Of a stretch of DNA of 64,000 nucleotides, positions 26,714-33,973 are shown in pieces. Every line of letters starts with the position of its first letter. Positions within the stretch are counted from its first letter, which is position 1. Source of the stretch: Paenibacillus sp. V4I7 (GTDB lineage: Bacteria > Bacillota > Bacilli > Paenibacillales > NBRC-103111). A program made the translations under genes and the position numbers. The notes beneath the pieces are model-generated. The model saw only the letters and a program-made list of their open reading frames with translations. It was not told where the DNA came from and did no database searches. Location: positions 4,092,001 through 4,156,000 of the forward strand of contig NZ_JAUSZD010000002.1 of the NCBI RefSeq assembly GCF_030817275.1. The letters are read 5' to 3'.

Positions 26714-27544
26714 ATGGGAATCGGAACGTTAGCCCATGCTGCCGGCCATCTTCCATTGAAGCAATTAACAGAGAAGCTAAGCGGACGAGGCATTGACTTC
26801 GTTCAACTGGCACTCAGCAAAGCGATTAGTGATATTGACACCAGCCTCGGTAGGCTCAGCCCTGCTCTGGCCAACCACATTGGCGAGCAATTCCATCGTG
26901 CTGGTATTCGGATTGGCGTGCTTGGCTGTTATATCAATCCGATTCATCCAGATCCGCAGCAGCGGCGTCATGAAATCAACCGGTTCAAAGAGCATCTGCG
27001 TTTCGCCAGAGACTTTGGTACCTCTATCGTTGCGACGGAAACAGCTGACCTAACGACTTACCTTTCGCAGGATTCCGAACGTTATGAAGCCATTGGTTGG
27101 GCAATCCTCAAGCAAACAGTTGAAGAATTGGCAGAGGAAGCTGAGCGTTGGGGTGTCTTCATCGGACTCGAACCCGTATTCACTCACACGTTATCTAGTA
27201 CTGAGAAAATGGTTCGAATTTTGGATGAGATTCCTTCCAGTAATCTGGGGGTTGTGTTTGATCCAGTGAATCTAATGCCACCTACTGCTGTTGAGGCACA
27301 AGAAGTTTTCCTGGATCAAGCCTTTGCTGCTTTCGGTGATCGTATCGTCCTTGCCCATCTTAAGGATGTTGTCATTCAGAACAACAAACGGCAAGAGGTA
27401 CGATCTGGTAAGGGTATTTTCCAAACAAAAACGTTCTTAGAGAAGCTGCACCGGGTAAAACCGGGGATCGACATCTCTTTAGAACAACTTGCGGATGATA
27501 CGATTGACGAAACCATTCAATACGTAAGAAGCCTTTTGAGTTAA
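26714..27544 (+). CDS. Sugar phosphate isomerase/epimerase family TIM barrel
   Basis: A 276-residue xylose-isomerase-like TIM barrel (AP endonuclease 2 family). Metal-site residues are suggested by VFIGLEPVFTHT (Glu), GVVFDPVNLM (Asp), LAHLKDV (His) and DISLEQL (Glu). Members interconvert keto sugars or sugar acids, or act as hydrolases. The ATG directly abuts the kduD stop without spacer, with only a weak purine-rich site inside kduD, so expression is probably coupled to kduD. Epimerisation of a uronate or sugar acid feeding the KduI/KduD route is an inference from position. Confidence 0.85.
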   Translation: MGIGTLAHAAGHLPLKQLTEKLSGRGIDFVQLALSKAISDIDTSLGRLSPALANHIGEQFHRAGIRIGVLGCYINPIHPDPQQRRHEINRFKEHLRFARDFGTSIVATETADLTTYLSQDSERYEAIGWAILKQTVEELAEEAERWGVFIGLEPVFTHTLSSTEKMVRILDEIPSSNLGVVFDPVNLMPPTAVEAQEVFLDQAFAAFGDRIVLAHLKDVVIQNNKRQEVRSGKGIFQTKTFLEKLHRVKPGIDISLEQLADDTIDETIQYVRSLLS

Positions 27545-27551
27545 GGAAATT

Positions 27552-27593
27552 GGCCCCGTTCTCTCTATCATCTGAGGGACTGGGGCTTTCCTA
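27552..27593 (+). terminator. Possible terminator after the kdu operon
   Basis: GCCCC and GGGGC with further imperfect GAGGGA pairing form a hairpin 8 nt after the stop; the T tract is poor (TTTCC), so this is a weak call. Confidence 0.45.
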
Positions 27594-27606
27594 TTTGAAA
27601 TGATGT

Positions 27607-28080
27607 CTATTTCTTTATATCAGGCTCTGTCATGACTTCATACGCGTTACCCAAATAAGACTGCAGCGCCTTTAACGCCGCAACCCCCACCGCAATATCA
27701 TCCTCTCCATTTCCTCCACTTACACCGACTCCTCCAATGACACTCCCGTTCACCACAATCGGAAGCCCACCGACGAAAATGGCAAATTTACCCGGCATCA
27801 TTGCATGAATACCAAATGCCTCACCATGGATGGTTGCTGGGCCACCTGGCTGATTAAACAAATGCGTAGAACGCCTGTGACCGCTAGCTGTAAAAGCCTT
27901 AGCTATGGCGATTTCCGGGCTCGTATTGCGAGCGCCATTCATTCTTTCTAACGCAATTAGATACCCGCCATCGTCTACGATACATATCGTTTCGGCTGTA
28001 TTCGCTTCTATTGCCGCTTGTATGCCTGCTGCGATCATGACTCTCGCTTCCTCTACTTCAAGCTTAAACACCGATTTCAT
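27607..28080 (-). CDS. GlcG/HbpS family (DUF336) protein
   Basis: A 157-residue protein covering the GlcG/HbpS fold: CIVDDGGYLIALERMNGA, AIAKAFTASGHRRST, GGLPIVVNGSVIGGVGVSGG and DIAVGVAALKAL. Relatives include HbpS, a haem-binding sensor accessory protein, and PduO C-terminal domains. There is no signal peptide, so it is probably cytosolic. GGGAGGGA precedes the ATG. Convergent with the kdu operon; specific function unknown. Confidence 0.85.
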   Translation of the reverse strand: MKSVFKLEVEEARVMIAAGIQAAIEANTAETICIVDDGGYLIALERMNGARNTSPEIAIAKAFTASGHRRSTHLFNQPGGPATIHGEAFGIHAMMPGKFAIFVGGLPIVVNGSVIGGVGVSGGNGEDDIAVGVAALKALQSYLGNAYEVMTEPDIKK

Positions 28081-28191
28081 AAGTCATTCCCTCCCAGCTT
28101 GTCGGCCATTATGACGTACGCAACAAACGCCTCTTCCATTCATATGGGGACGTGAAAGGTTTATGTCATGGTCGTCACTTGAAAAAAGATA

Positions 28192-28220
28192 TTGAATTTC
28201 GGTGCGAGTAATTGTAAGAT
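28192..28220 (+). promoter_or_regulatory. Sigma-A type promoter of the ZTP riboswitch transcript
   Basis: TTGAAT (28192-28197) and TAAGAT (28215-28220) are separated by 17 bp; the expected start, about 28227, falls just before the aptamer. Confidence 0.55.
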
Positions 28221-28233
28221 TATAGAAATCAAC

Positions 28234-28302
28234 CCGATGTGTGACTGGCGTAAACATGGATAACCATGAGGGAGCACATTGCTAACAGCCGTACGCCTGG
28301 GC
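28234..28302 (+). ncRNA. ZTP riboswitch aptamer (pfl motif)
   Basis: The sequence has the diagnostic ZTP aptamer parts in order: ATGTGTGACTGGCG, hairpin CATGGATAACCATG, GGGAGCACAT closing P1 (ATGTG with CACAT), and the invariant CCGTACGCCTGGGCA pseudoknot segment. ZTP riboswitches sense ZMP/ZTP (AICAR phosphates), which accumulate when 10-formyl-tetrahydrofolate is short, and turn on purine and one-carbon genes. A terminator follows immediately, so ligand should prevent termination. The gene controlled is a DJ-1/PfpI protein. Confidence 0.94.
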
Positions 28303-28303
28303 A

Positions 28304-28334
28304 AAGTATTTGATCCTTAATCAAATGCTTTTTT
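28304..28334 (+). terminator. Expression-platform terminator of the ZTP riboswitch
   Basis: ATTTGAT and ATCAAAT form the stem, followed by GCTTTTTTG, directly after the aptamer pseudoknot strand and 38 nt before the downstream ATG. Confidence 0.85.
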
Positions 28335-28371
28335 GTGCTTTTATGACAATTGAAAGGTCAGGTGGCTGTGT

Positions 28372-28965
28372 ATGAAAATGGCATTCGTACTATTCGATGG
28401 AATGACCACGTTAGACTTCGCTGGCTTCTTTGAAGCTATCACATGGATGGGCATTTTGGGAGCCAAAGAGAACGTCACTTGGGATTTTTGCTCCAATAAG
28501 GAGGAAATTACGGACGACCGAGGCTTAACTGTAAAGGCAAGACATGTCTATCCCGACCTATCAGGATATGATCTCCTGTTTGTACCTGGCGGATTTTCAA
28601 CGAGAAGCCTTAGATTCGACTCTGCCTTCATCACTTGGCTCCAAACCTCAGCTAAAGTGACTTACAAAGCTTCTGTGTGTACAGGTGCGTTGTTACTAGG
28701 TGCAGCCGGATTCTTACATGAAAAAAAGGCAACCACCAATCCTTCCGCTTATGACTTATTGACGCCTTACTGTTCCGAAGTCGTTAAAAAACGAATCGTC
28801 AGAGACGGGAATCTTTTTACCGGCGGCGGAGTTTCGGCATCCATTGATTTAGGATTATTCGTCATTGAATCGCTTACGGATTCACATTTCGTACAGCAAG
28901 TTCAACAAAAGATGGATTACCCTTACTATCAAGCGGGACAGTTATCAAATGTAAATTTGGAGTAA
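28372..28965 (+). CDS. DJ-1/PfpI family protein under ZTP riboswitch control
   Basis: A 197-residue protein with the class I glutamine-amidotransferase-like fold. It has FVLFDGMTTLDFAGFFEA at the N-terminus, LLFVPGGFSTRSL, and the nucleophile elbow with Cys103 in ASVCTGALLLGAAG, then the family's T/GG loop (NLFTGGGVSASIDLGL). This layout resembles the isonitrile hydratase/ThiJ-like branch rather than proteases. The reaction is not known. Control by a ZTP riboswitch suggests a task linked to folate or purine stress, for instance repair or removal of a metabolite such as AICAR- or glyoxal-derived damage; that is inference. Confidence 0.88.
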   Translation: MKMAFVLFDGMTTLDFAGFFEAITWMGILGAKENVTWDFCSNKEEITDDRGLTVKARHVYPDLSGYDLLFVPGGFSTRSLRFDSAFITWLQTSAKVTYKASVCTGALLLGAAGFLHEKKATTNPSAYDLLTPYCSEVVKKRIVRDGNLFTGGGVSASIDLGLFVIESLTDSHFVQQVQQKMDYPYYQAGQLSNVNLE

Positions 28966-29085
28966 TAAGCTACTCGAGAATATACGGCTTACACTTTGCC
29001 TTGGACGAGAGTGTGAAAGAAAAGTGTTTAATTACTCGCTCATCCCTTTCATGTTGTTGCACTTTGTACAACAGGGGGGAACTTT

Positions 29086-29136
29086 CAAAATAAAATAAGC
29101 CCACCCAACACTCATAAAGTGTCTGGATAGGCTTAT
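29086..29136 (-). terminator. Rho-independent terminator of the 73-residue gene
   Basis: Minus strand: ATAAGCC and GGCTTAT with interior ACAC/GTGT pairing, followed by TTTATTTT. Confidence 0.75.
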
Positions 29137-29141
29137 CTGTA

Positions 29142-29363
29142 TTATTTTTTAGGTTGTTCACGGTTAACACGAACGGGCCTCTCGACCCAATTCTCACGAT
29201 TCATACGTTGAACCTGATTTATCGGATTCTTAAGATCGATAATCTCGACGGTTTTACCCTCCGCTTGCATGGTGGCCGCTAGCTTTTCCTTATAACCCGT
29301 TCCAGCCGCTGGTCCGCCACCTCCGTTGCGTTTACCCTTGTTCCAAACTCTGCCTTTACTCAT
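29142..29363 (-). CDS. Small basic protein of 73 residues, unknown function
   Basis: I use the ATG at 29363 (GGAGTGGTGAA upstream) instead of an earlier in-frame ATG at 29429. The product starts MSKGRVWNKGKRNGGGGPAA and is basic and glycine-rich for 25 residues, then has a helix-like stretch (YKEKLAATMQAEG), a short strand (KTVEIIDL) and a basic C-terminal tail. No family recognised; the N-terminus could bind nucleic acid. It has its own terminator and lies downstream of the germination operon on the same strand. Confidence 0.6.
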   Translation of the reverse strand: MSKGRVWNKGKRNGGGGPAAGTGYKEKLAATMQAEGKTVEIIDLKNPINQVQRMNRENWVERPVRVNREQPKK

Positions 29364-29477
29364 TTCACCACTCCATTTTTGTTTTAAGTGTAAAGGCATA
29401 AGTAGAAAAACGCAAATTTTTGCTGCCAATCATGATCAACTTTATGTCAAAAAGGTGGTTACACGCTCCAAAATCAG

Positions 29478-30602
29478 TCACTTCACGGGCCCCATACTTC
29501 CTAAGATCACCTTAACGGAAACATGAATGTCTGCCTTTGACAGCGCTTCTCCCCAATGATCCTCCACTTTCTTGTATTGACTATATTCGTGGGCCCGCGC
29601 ATAGAGACCAAGCCCGATCGGATCGATTTGATGCTTCTGTATGTTTTTGATGAGGCTATCGAATTGCTTTTGCATATGTTCAGAAATCATTTTCTCTAAC
29701 TCTTTTCCATTCTTTCGTACATCAAAGGGGAATAAACGTTCAGTAAGACCGGCTGGCATTTTAATGTTGATATCGAACCGAAACTTGTTCTGCTTAAACG
29801 AGGTTTTTATTTTCGTTTTCATTCCTTGAACCGATATACTTAAATGGTCTGTATGGAATGGACCGCTCTTCTTTTCACCAGGAATCGGAAGTGTAAAGCT
29901 AACAGGCTTCTTGGCGTTTTTATTCAATATTTGAAGTAAACTGGTTTCCTCTATGTTCAGAGAGGTTTTATACTTCCCTTTATGATCCAGAAGCGTTACG
30001 CCAACCAGCCTGATCTGTTTGGCCTTGTCCAACTGAATTTCGGAAATATAGGGCGTAACCCCCTTCTCATACATTTGCCAATGCAGCTGCTGCAGTGTTG
30101 TTTTTGCCGTTTCCGATCTAGCGCTCTTCGTATCGATCATCCCCCGCAACATTAAAGGTAACATCGGCTGATCTTTCGGATGTAGGAATATTATGTCGGA
30201 GATATATCCATCGACAGCGATAATTCTGGGTGTTAATGGATTTTTCATATCACGAAAGAAGACGTCAAGTATCCGAAACCAGTCTTCATGTTCCAAGATG
30301 CGTTTCCCAATAAGTATGACCTGAACTTTTCTGCCTGTAATAACTCCTGGCGCAAATTCATCTTGTTTCTCTCTCGATTGACGAATTGTTTGCGATTTCA
30401 CTTGGACTTCTAGTGTTTTCTTCTTTATATCTCTGCCATATGCAGGGCTATTCATATATACAAGCATGTTGTTTTCATTATCAAGATCCAAACCGAGAGC
30501 TAGGTTGTTTGTGGTATCTTCCAGATCCAACCGGTCACTGCACCCCGGAACAATTGCAATCATCATGATAATGAACAAAACGTACAGCGGCTGCTTGTTC
30601 AT
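29478..30602 (-). CDS. Germinant receptor GerC-type lipoprotein, second copy
   Basis: About 374 residues starting at the ATG at 30602, which overlaps the upstream gerB stop (ATGA) and has a GGAGGAAG site. A lipoprotein signal peptide (YVLFIIMMIAIVPGC) precedes the Ger(x)C domains, with the conserved DRLDLED start. GerC subunits sit on the outer face of the spore inner membrane and are needed for germinant response. It is closely similar to the other GerC here (31755-32876): SDRLDxEDxTxxL, QSRxKQD, DQPMLPxLLR and DPIGLGLYAxAHEYS are shared in order. Last gene of the operon. Confidence 0.9.
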   Translation of the reverse strand: MNKQPLYVLFIIMMIAIVPGCSDRLDLEDTTNNLALGLDLDNENNMLVYMNSPAYGRDIKKKTLEVQVKSQTIRQSREKQDEFAPGVITGRKVQVILIGKRILEHEDWFRILDVFFRDMKNPLTPRIIAVDGYISDIIFLHPKDQPMLPLMLRGMIDTKSARSETAKTTLQQLHWQMYEKGVTPYISEIQLDKAKQIRLVGVTLLDHKGKYKTSLNIEETSLLQILNKNAKKPVSFTLPIPGEKKSGPFHTDHLSISVQGMKTKIKTSFKQNKFRFDINIKMPAGLTERLFPFDVRKNGKELEKMISEHMQKQFDSLIKNIQKHQIDPIGLGLYARAHEYSQYKKVEDHWGEALSKADIHVSVKVILGSMGPVK

Positions 30603-31699
30603 AAGTGCTTCCTCCACCCCAAACGATCATGTATCCATACATACAGGAGTAAACAACCAGGCACTAAGTACTCAACAACAAAACCGATCTGACCAAGCAA
30701 AGTATTCATCCGTTCACTTTGAAAAAAAGTAGGCATGAAGAAATACGTGCCCACAGCGATGAAAAGCCAAAGCAGCCGCAAATGATTGCGGTGGTCCTGC
30801 TTTCCAATTAGCCAAGTTGTACAAAAAACGCTCATGTACATCGTGGGTATCCATGACAATGAAAAGATAAGTAAATAAAACGCGATAAATAGCACTTCGA
30901 TCCGTGATATAAACTTAAACTCGATAGCTTTCAATACATTGATCGTCGGTTCGTTGTACTCCAGAATTTCATCTGGACTGAAATAGACGAAACAGATAAC
31001 GGTAATGAACAAATACATGAGCATCGTCAATGTATACGAGATAACGATTCCTGCTGCGGCCTTCCGCTTGTTTTTGAGAAACGGATACAAAATAAACGTG
31101 GTTGAAAAACCTATATGATAATATAAAGTGTATGGTAACGCTGCGAAAACAGGCTTCCATCCTTCTTTAAGAACAGGAAGCAGACGGAGCCAATGAGCAT
31201 CCTTAAGCGGAATCAAATAAACGAAGGGGATCCATAGAGATAGGAGTATTATCACTTCCACATATCTGCCCAATATGCGTGGTCCGTTCCGCACAATAAC
31301 ATAAGTGGGAATGAGCAGCAGAAGCATAATGATATAATCAGGGGTTTGCTGCAAAAGGTATTGCTTTGAAATCAATATGGTATATACGAGACCTGTGTAT
31401 CCGTAGTAAAAGAGATAGAGGGCAAATAGGACGGCTCCCGCTTTGCCTGCCCATTTGCCCAAGTACATCGACAATAGATCTAACAAGGTACCATCTGGGT
31501 ACCTCTTCATCACTTGTATGACGATCAGACTCGCCACTATGGAGATGACCCAAACGATGATGAGCGCAATCCAGCCTGCCGTGCCTGCCTGTTCGGCTAA
31601 TACTCGCGGCAGCGACAAAAATCCGATACTCACAACCATTCCGAAGTTGAGAAGGATATACTGCATGAAGGTGATTTCATTCAAGGTATATTTTTTCAC
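30599..31699 (-). CDS. Germinant receptor GerB-type permease-like subunit, second copy
   Basis: A 366-residue APC-superfamily membrane protein with about ten helices (NEITFMQYILLNFGMVVSIG, then PDGTLLDLLSMYLGKWAGK). GTG start with a GGGGGAC site. GerB subunits bind nutrient germinants in the spore inner membrane. It closely resembles the other GerB (32873-33973) in length and in blocks such as VIQVMK, LLLLIPTYVI, KDAHWL and CFVY-SPDEI. It is separated from the upstream gerC by a 55-nt gap with no terminator, so both pairs are probably on one transcript. Confidence 0.9.
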   Translation of the reverse strand: MKKYTLNEITFMQYILLNFGMVVSIGFLSLPRVLAEQAGTAGWIALIIVWVISIVASLIVIQVMKRYPDGTLLDLLSMYLGKWAGKAGAVLFALYLFYYGYTGLVYTILISKQYLLQQTPDYIIMLLLLIPTYVIVRNGPRILGRYVEVIILLSLWIPFVYLIPLKDAHWLRLLPVLKEGWKPVFAALPYTLYYHIGFSTTFILYPFLKNKRKAAAGIVISYTLTMLMYLFITVICFVYFSPDEILEYNEPTINVLKAIEFKFISRIEVLFIAFYLLIFSLSWIPTMYMSVFCTTWLIGKQDHRNHLRLLWLFIAVGTYFFMPTFFQSERMNTLLGQIGFVVEYLVPGCLLLYVWIHDRLGWRKHL

Positions 31700-31754
31700 T
31701 TGTTGTCCCCCTAGAGCTTTCTATTAAGAAGCGCATCGTATGCATACAAGGCTG

Positions 31755-32876
31755 TTACTTCACTGTTCCCATAGCTCCTATGATTGTTTTAACGGAAACA
31801 TGAATGTCCGCATTGGCCAGCGTTTCACCCCAATGATCTTCCACTTTCTTGAAATGGCTATATTCATGCGCTTGCGCATAGAGCCCGAGCCCTATCGGAT
31901 CAATTTTATCCGTTTGTATTTTCTTTATGAGGTTTTCAAAATTCATTTGCACTTGTTCGGTAATCTTATTCTCTAACTCTTTTCCTTGACTACGTACGTC
32001 GAAAGGGAACAAAAGCTCCGATAGTCCAACGCGCATGGTAATGTGCATATGGAACTGAAATTTGTCCTTGAGGAAGGAGGTCTTGATTTTCACCTTTATT
32101 TCATCCGCGTTTAAACTTACTTTATCTGTATGGAACGGTCCAATCTTCATTTCGCCGGGAATGGGAATTGTTAAGTTGACGCTCTTTTTTGTATTTTTTT
32201 GCAATATGCGCAGTAGAATAGTTTCCTGCATGTTCAGAGAATCAGCATATTTCCCTTTATGATCCAACAGTGTCGTCCCTGTTATCGCAATCTGCTTATC
32301 TTTCAATCGAACTTCAGAGATGATAGGAGTGACACCCTTTTCACGTATTTGTTGGTGCAGCCCCTGTAAAGTCGTCTTAACCGTTTCCGATCGGGCGTTC
32401 TTCGTTTCTACCATTTCCCGCAGCAATATGGGCAGCATCGGCTGATCTTTCGGGTTCAGGTATATGATTTCAGAGAGAGGTCCATCGAAAGCAATGATCC
32501 TTGGAGTTAGCGGATTTTTCGGATCGCGAAACCAAACATCCGTTAATTGGAACCAATTTTCTTGCTGCAATATTCGCTTAGATAGTAGTAGGACTTGAAT
32601 ACTTCTCCCTTGGAAAACGCCTTCTGTATAACTGTCTTGTTTTCCTCTTGATTGACGATTCGTCTGTGGTTTCACTCTAAGTTCACGCGTTTTTTTCTCG
32701 ACATTTTTGCTGAAAACTGGAGATGTGCTGTATAGAATGAGCTCGTTTTCTTTATCGAGATCAAAACCTACTAATAAGGCATGTGTAGCATCTTCCATAT
32801 CTAACCTGTCACTGCAGCTCGCAATGATGACGATAACCGTGGCGATGAGTATAGCATGAAGGAGCCGCTTGTTCAT
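31755..32876 (-). CDS. Germinant receptor GerC-type lipoprotein, first copy
   Basis: About 373 residues from the ATG at 32876, which overlaps the gerB stop by four bases. The lipobox is VIVIIASC. Ger(x)C N-terminal (SDRLDMEDATHALLVGFDLD) and C-terminal (GRVGL-like RVGLSELLFPFDV) regions are both present. Partner of the gerB immediately upstream. The C-terminal TIIGAMG/VILGSMG ends of the two GerC copies align, as expected for a recent tandem duplication of the gerB-gerC pair. Confidence 0.9.
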   Translation of the reverse strand: MNKRLLHAILIATVIVIIASCSDRLDMEDATHALLVGFDLDKENELILYSTSPVFSKNVEKKTRELRVKPQTNRQSRGKQDSYTEGVFQGRSIQVLLLSKRILQQENWFQLTDVWFRDPKNPLTPRIIAFDGPLSEIIYLNPKDQPMLPILLREMVETKNARSETVKTTLQGLHQQIREKGVTPIISEVRLKDKQIAITGTTLLDHKGKYADSLNMQETILLRILQKNTKKSVNLTIPIPGEMKIGPFHTDKVSLNADEIKVKIKTSFLKDKFQFHMHITMRVGLSELLFPFDVRSQGKELENKITEQVQMNFENLIKKIQTDKIDPIGLGLYAQAHEYSHFKKVEDHWGETLANADIHVSVKTIIGAMGTVK

Positions 32877-33973
32877 AAACGCTTCCCCCACTGAAAGCGA
32901 TCTTGCACCCATAAATATACGAGTAAGCAACCGGGAAAAACATATTCGATTCCAATACCAATCTGAATAAGAAAATCATTCATGCGATCGTTCTGATTAA
33001 AAGTTGGTATGAAGAAAAACGTGCTCAGAGCAGTGATCAACCACAGTATCCGCAAATGATTGCGGTGATCCTGCTTTCCGAGCAGCCAGCTTGTACAAAA
33101 AACACCCATGTATATAGTAGGTATCCACGCTAATGAAAAAATAAGCAAGAAAAACGCGATAAACAGCACTTCCATCCGTTCTACAAAATTAAATTCGATG
33201 GCTTCTAAGATATTAACCACAGGTTCGTTGTACTTCTGAATTTCGTCTGGGCTGTAATAGACAAAACAGATAACAGTAATGAACAAATATCCAAGCATCG
33301 TCAGTGTATCGGAGATCAAGATAGCGCTAGAAGCTTTTTGTTTGTTCTTCAAAAACGGATACAAAATAAACGTGGTAGCAAATCCGATATAAGAAAAGAA
33401 CGTAGTAGGTACCGCTGAGAATACAGGCTTCCATCCTTCCTTTAATAAGGGAACCATATTGAGCCAATGGGCGTCCTTGAGCGGAAATAAATATACAAAT
33501 GGTATCCACAAAGAGATCATATAAACAAGTTCCGCATATCTGCCCAAGACGCGAAGTCCATTACGTGCAATCACATAAGTGGGAATGAGCAATAATAGCA
33601 TGACGGTAGATGCCGAAGTTTGCGGCAAAAGCCATGCCTTCGTGAGCAAAACCGCCTCAACGAGCCCAGTATAAGCGTAGTAAAAGAGATAAAGGGCAAA
33701 AAAGATAGCAGCCACCCTGCCTGCCCATTTGCCCAAATATCGTGCTATTAGATCAAACAATGTTCCTTCGGGGTGCTTTTTCATCACCTGAATAACAATC
33801 AAGCTTGCTGCAACCGTAATAGCCCAGCCGATGATAAGTGCGATCCAGCCATCCGTGCCTGCCTTCTCGGCTAATTTTCCCGGCATTGCCAAAAAGAACA
33901 CACTCACTTGAATGCCGCTATTCAGAAAAATGTATTGCATAGAGGTGATCTCATTGTAAGCATATTTCTTCAT
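32873..33973 (-). CDS. Germinant receptor GerB-type permease-like subunit, first copy
   Basis: A 366-residue membrane protein of the spore germination permease family (YNEITSMQYIFLNSGIQVSVFF, PEGTLFDLIARYLGKWAGRV). Its ATG overlaps the gerA stop by four bases (ATGA), a coupled arrangement. Around ten membrane helices are predicted. It forms the germinant-binding subunit with GerA and GerC. Confidence 0.92.
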   Translation of the reverse strand: MKKYAYNEITSMQYIFLNSGIQVSVFFLAMPGKLAEKAGTDGWIALIIGWAITVAASLIVIQVMKKHPEGTLFDLIARYLGKWAGRVAAIFFALYLFYYAYTGLVEAVLLTKAWLLPQTSASTVMLLLLIPTYVIARNGLRVLGRYAELVYMISLWIPFVYLFPLKDAHWLNMVPLLKEGWKPVFSAVPTTFFSYIGFATTFILYPFLKNKQKASSAILISDTLTMLGYLFITVICFVYYSPDEIQKYNEPVVNILEAIEFNFVERMEVLFIAFFLLIFSLAWIPTIYMGVFCTSWLLGKQDHRNHLRILWLITALSTFFFIPTFNQNDRMNDFLIQIGIGIEYVFPGCLLVYLWVQDRFQWGKRL

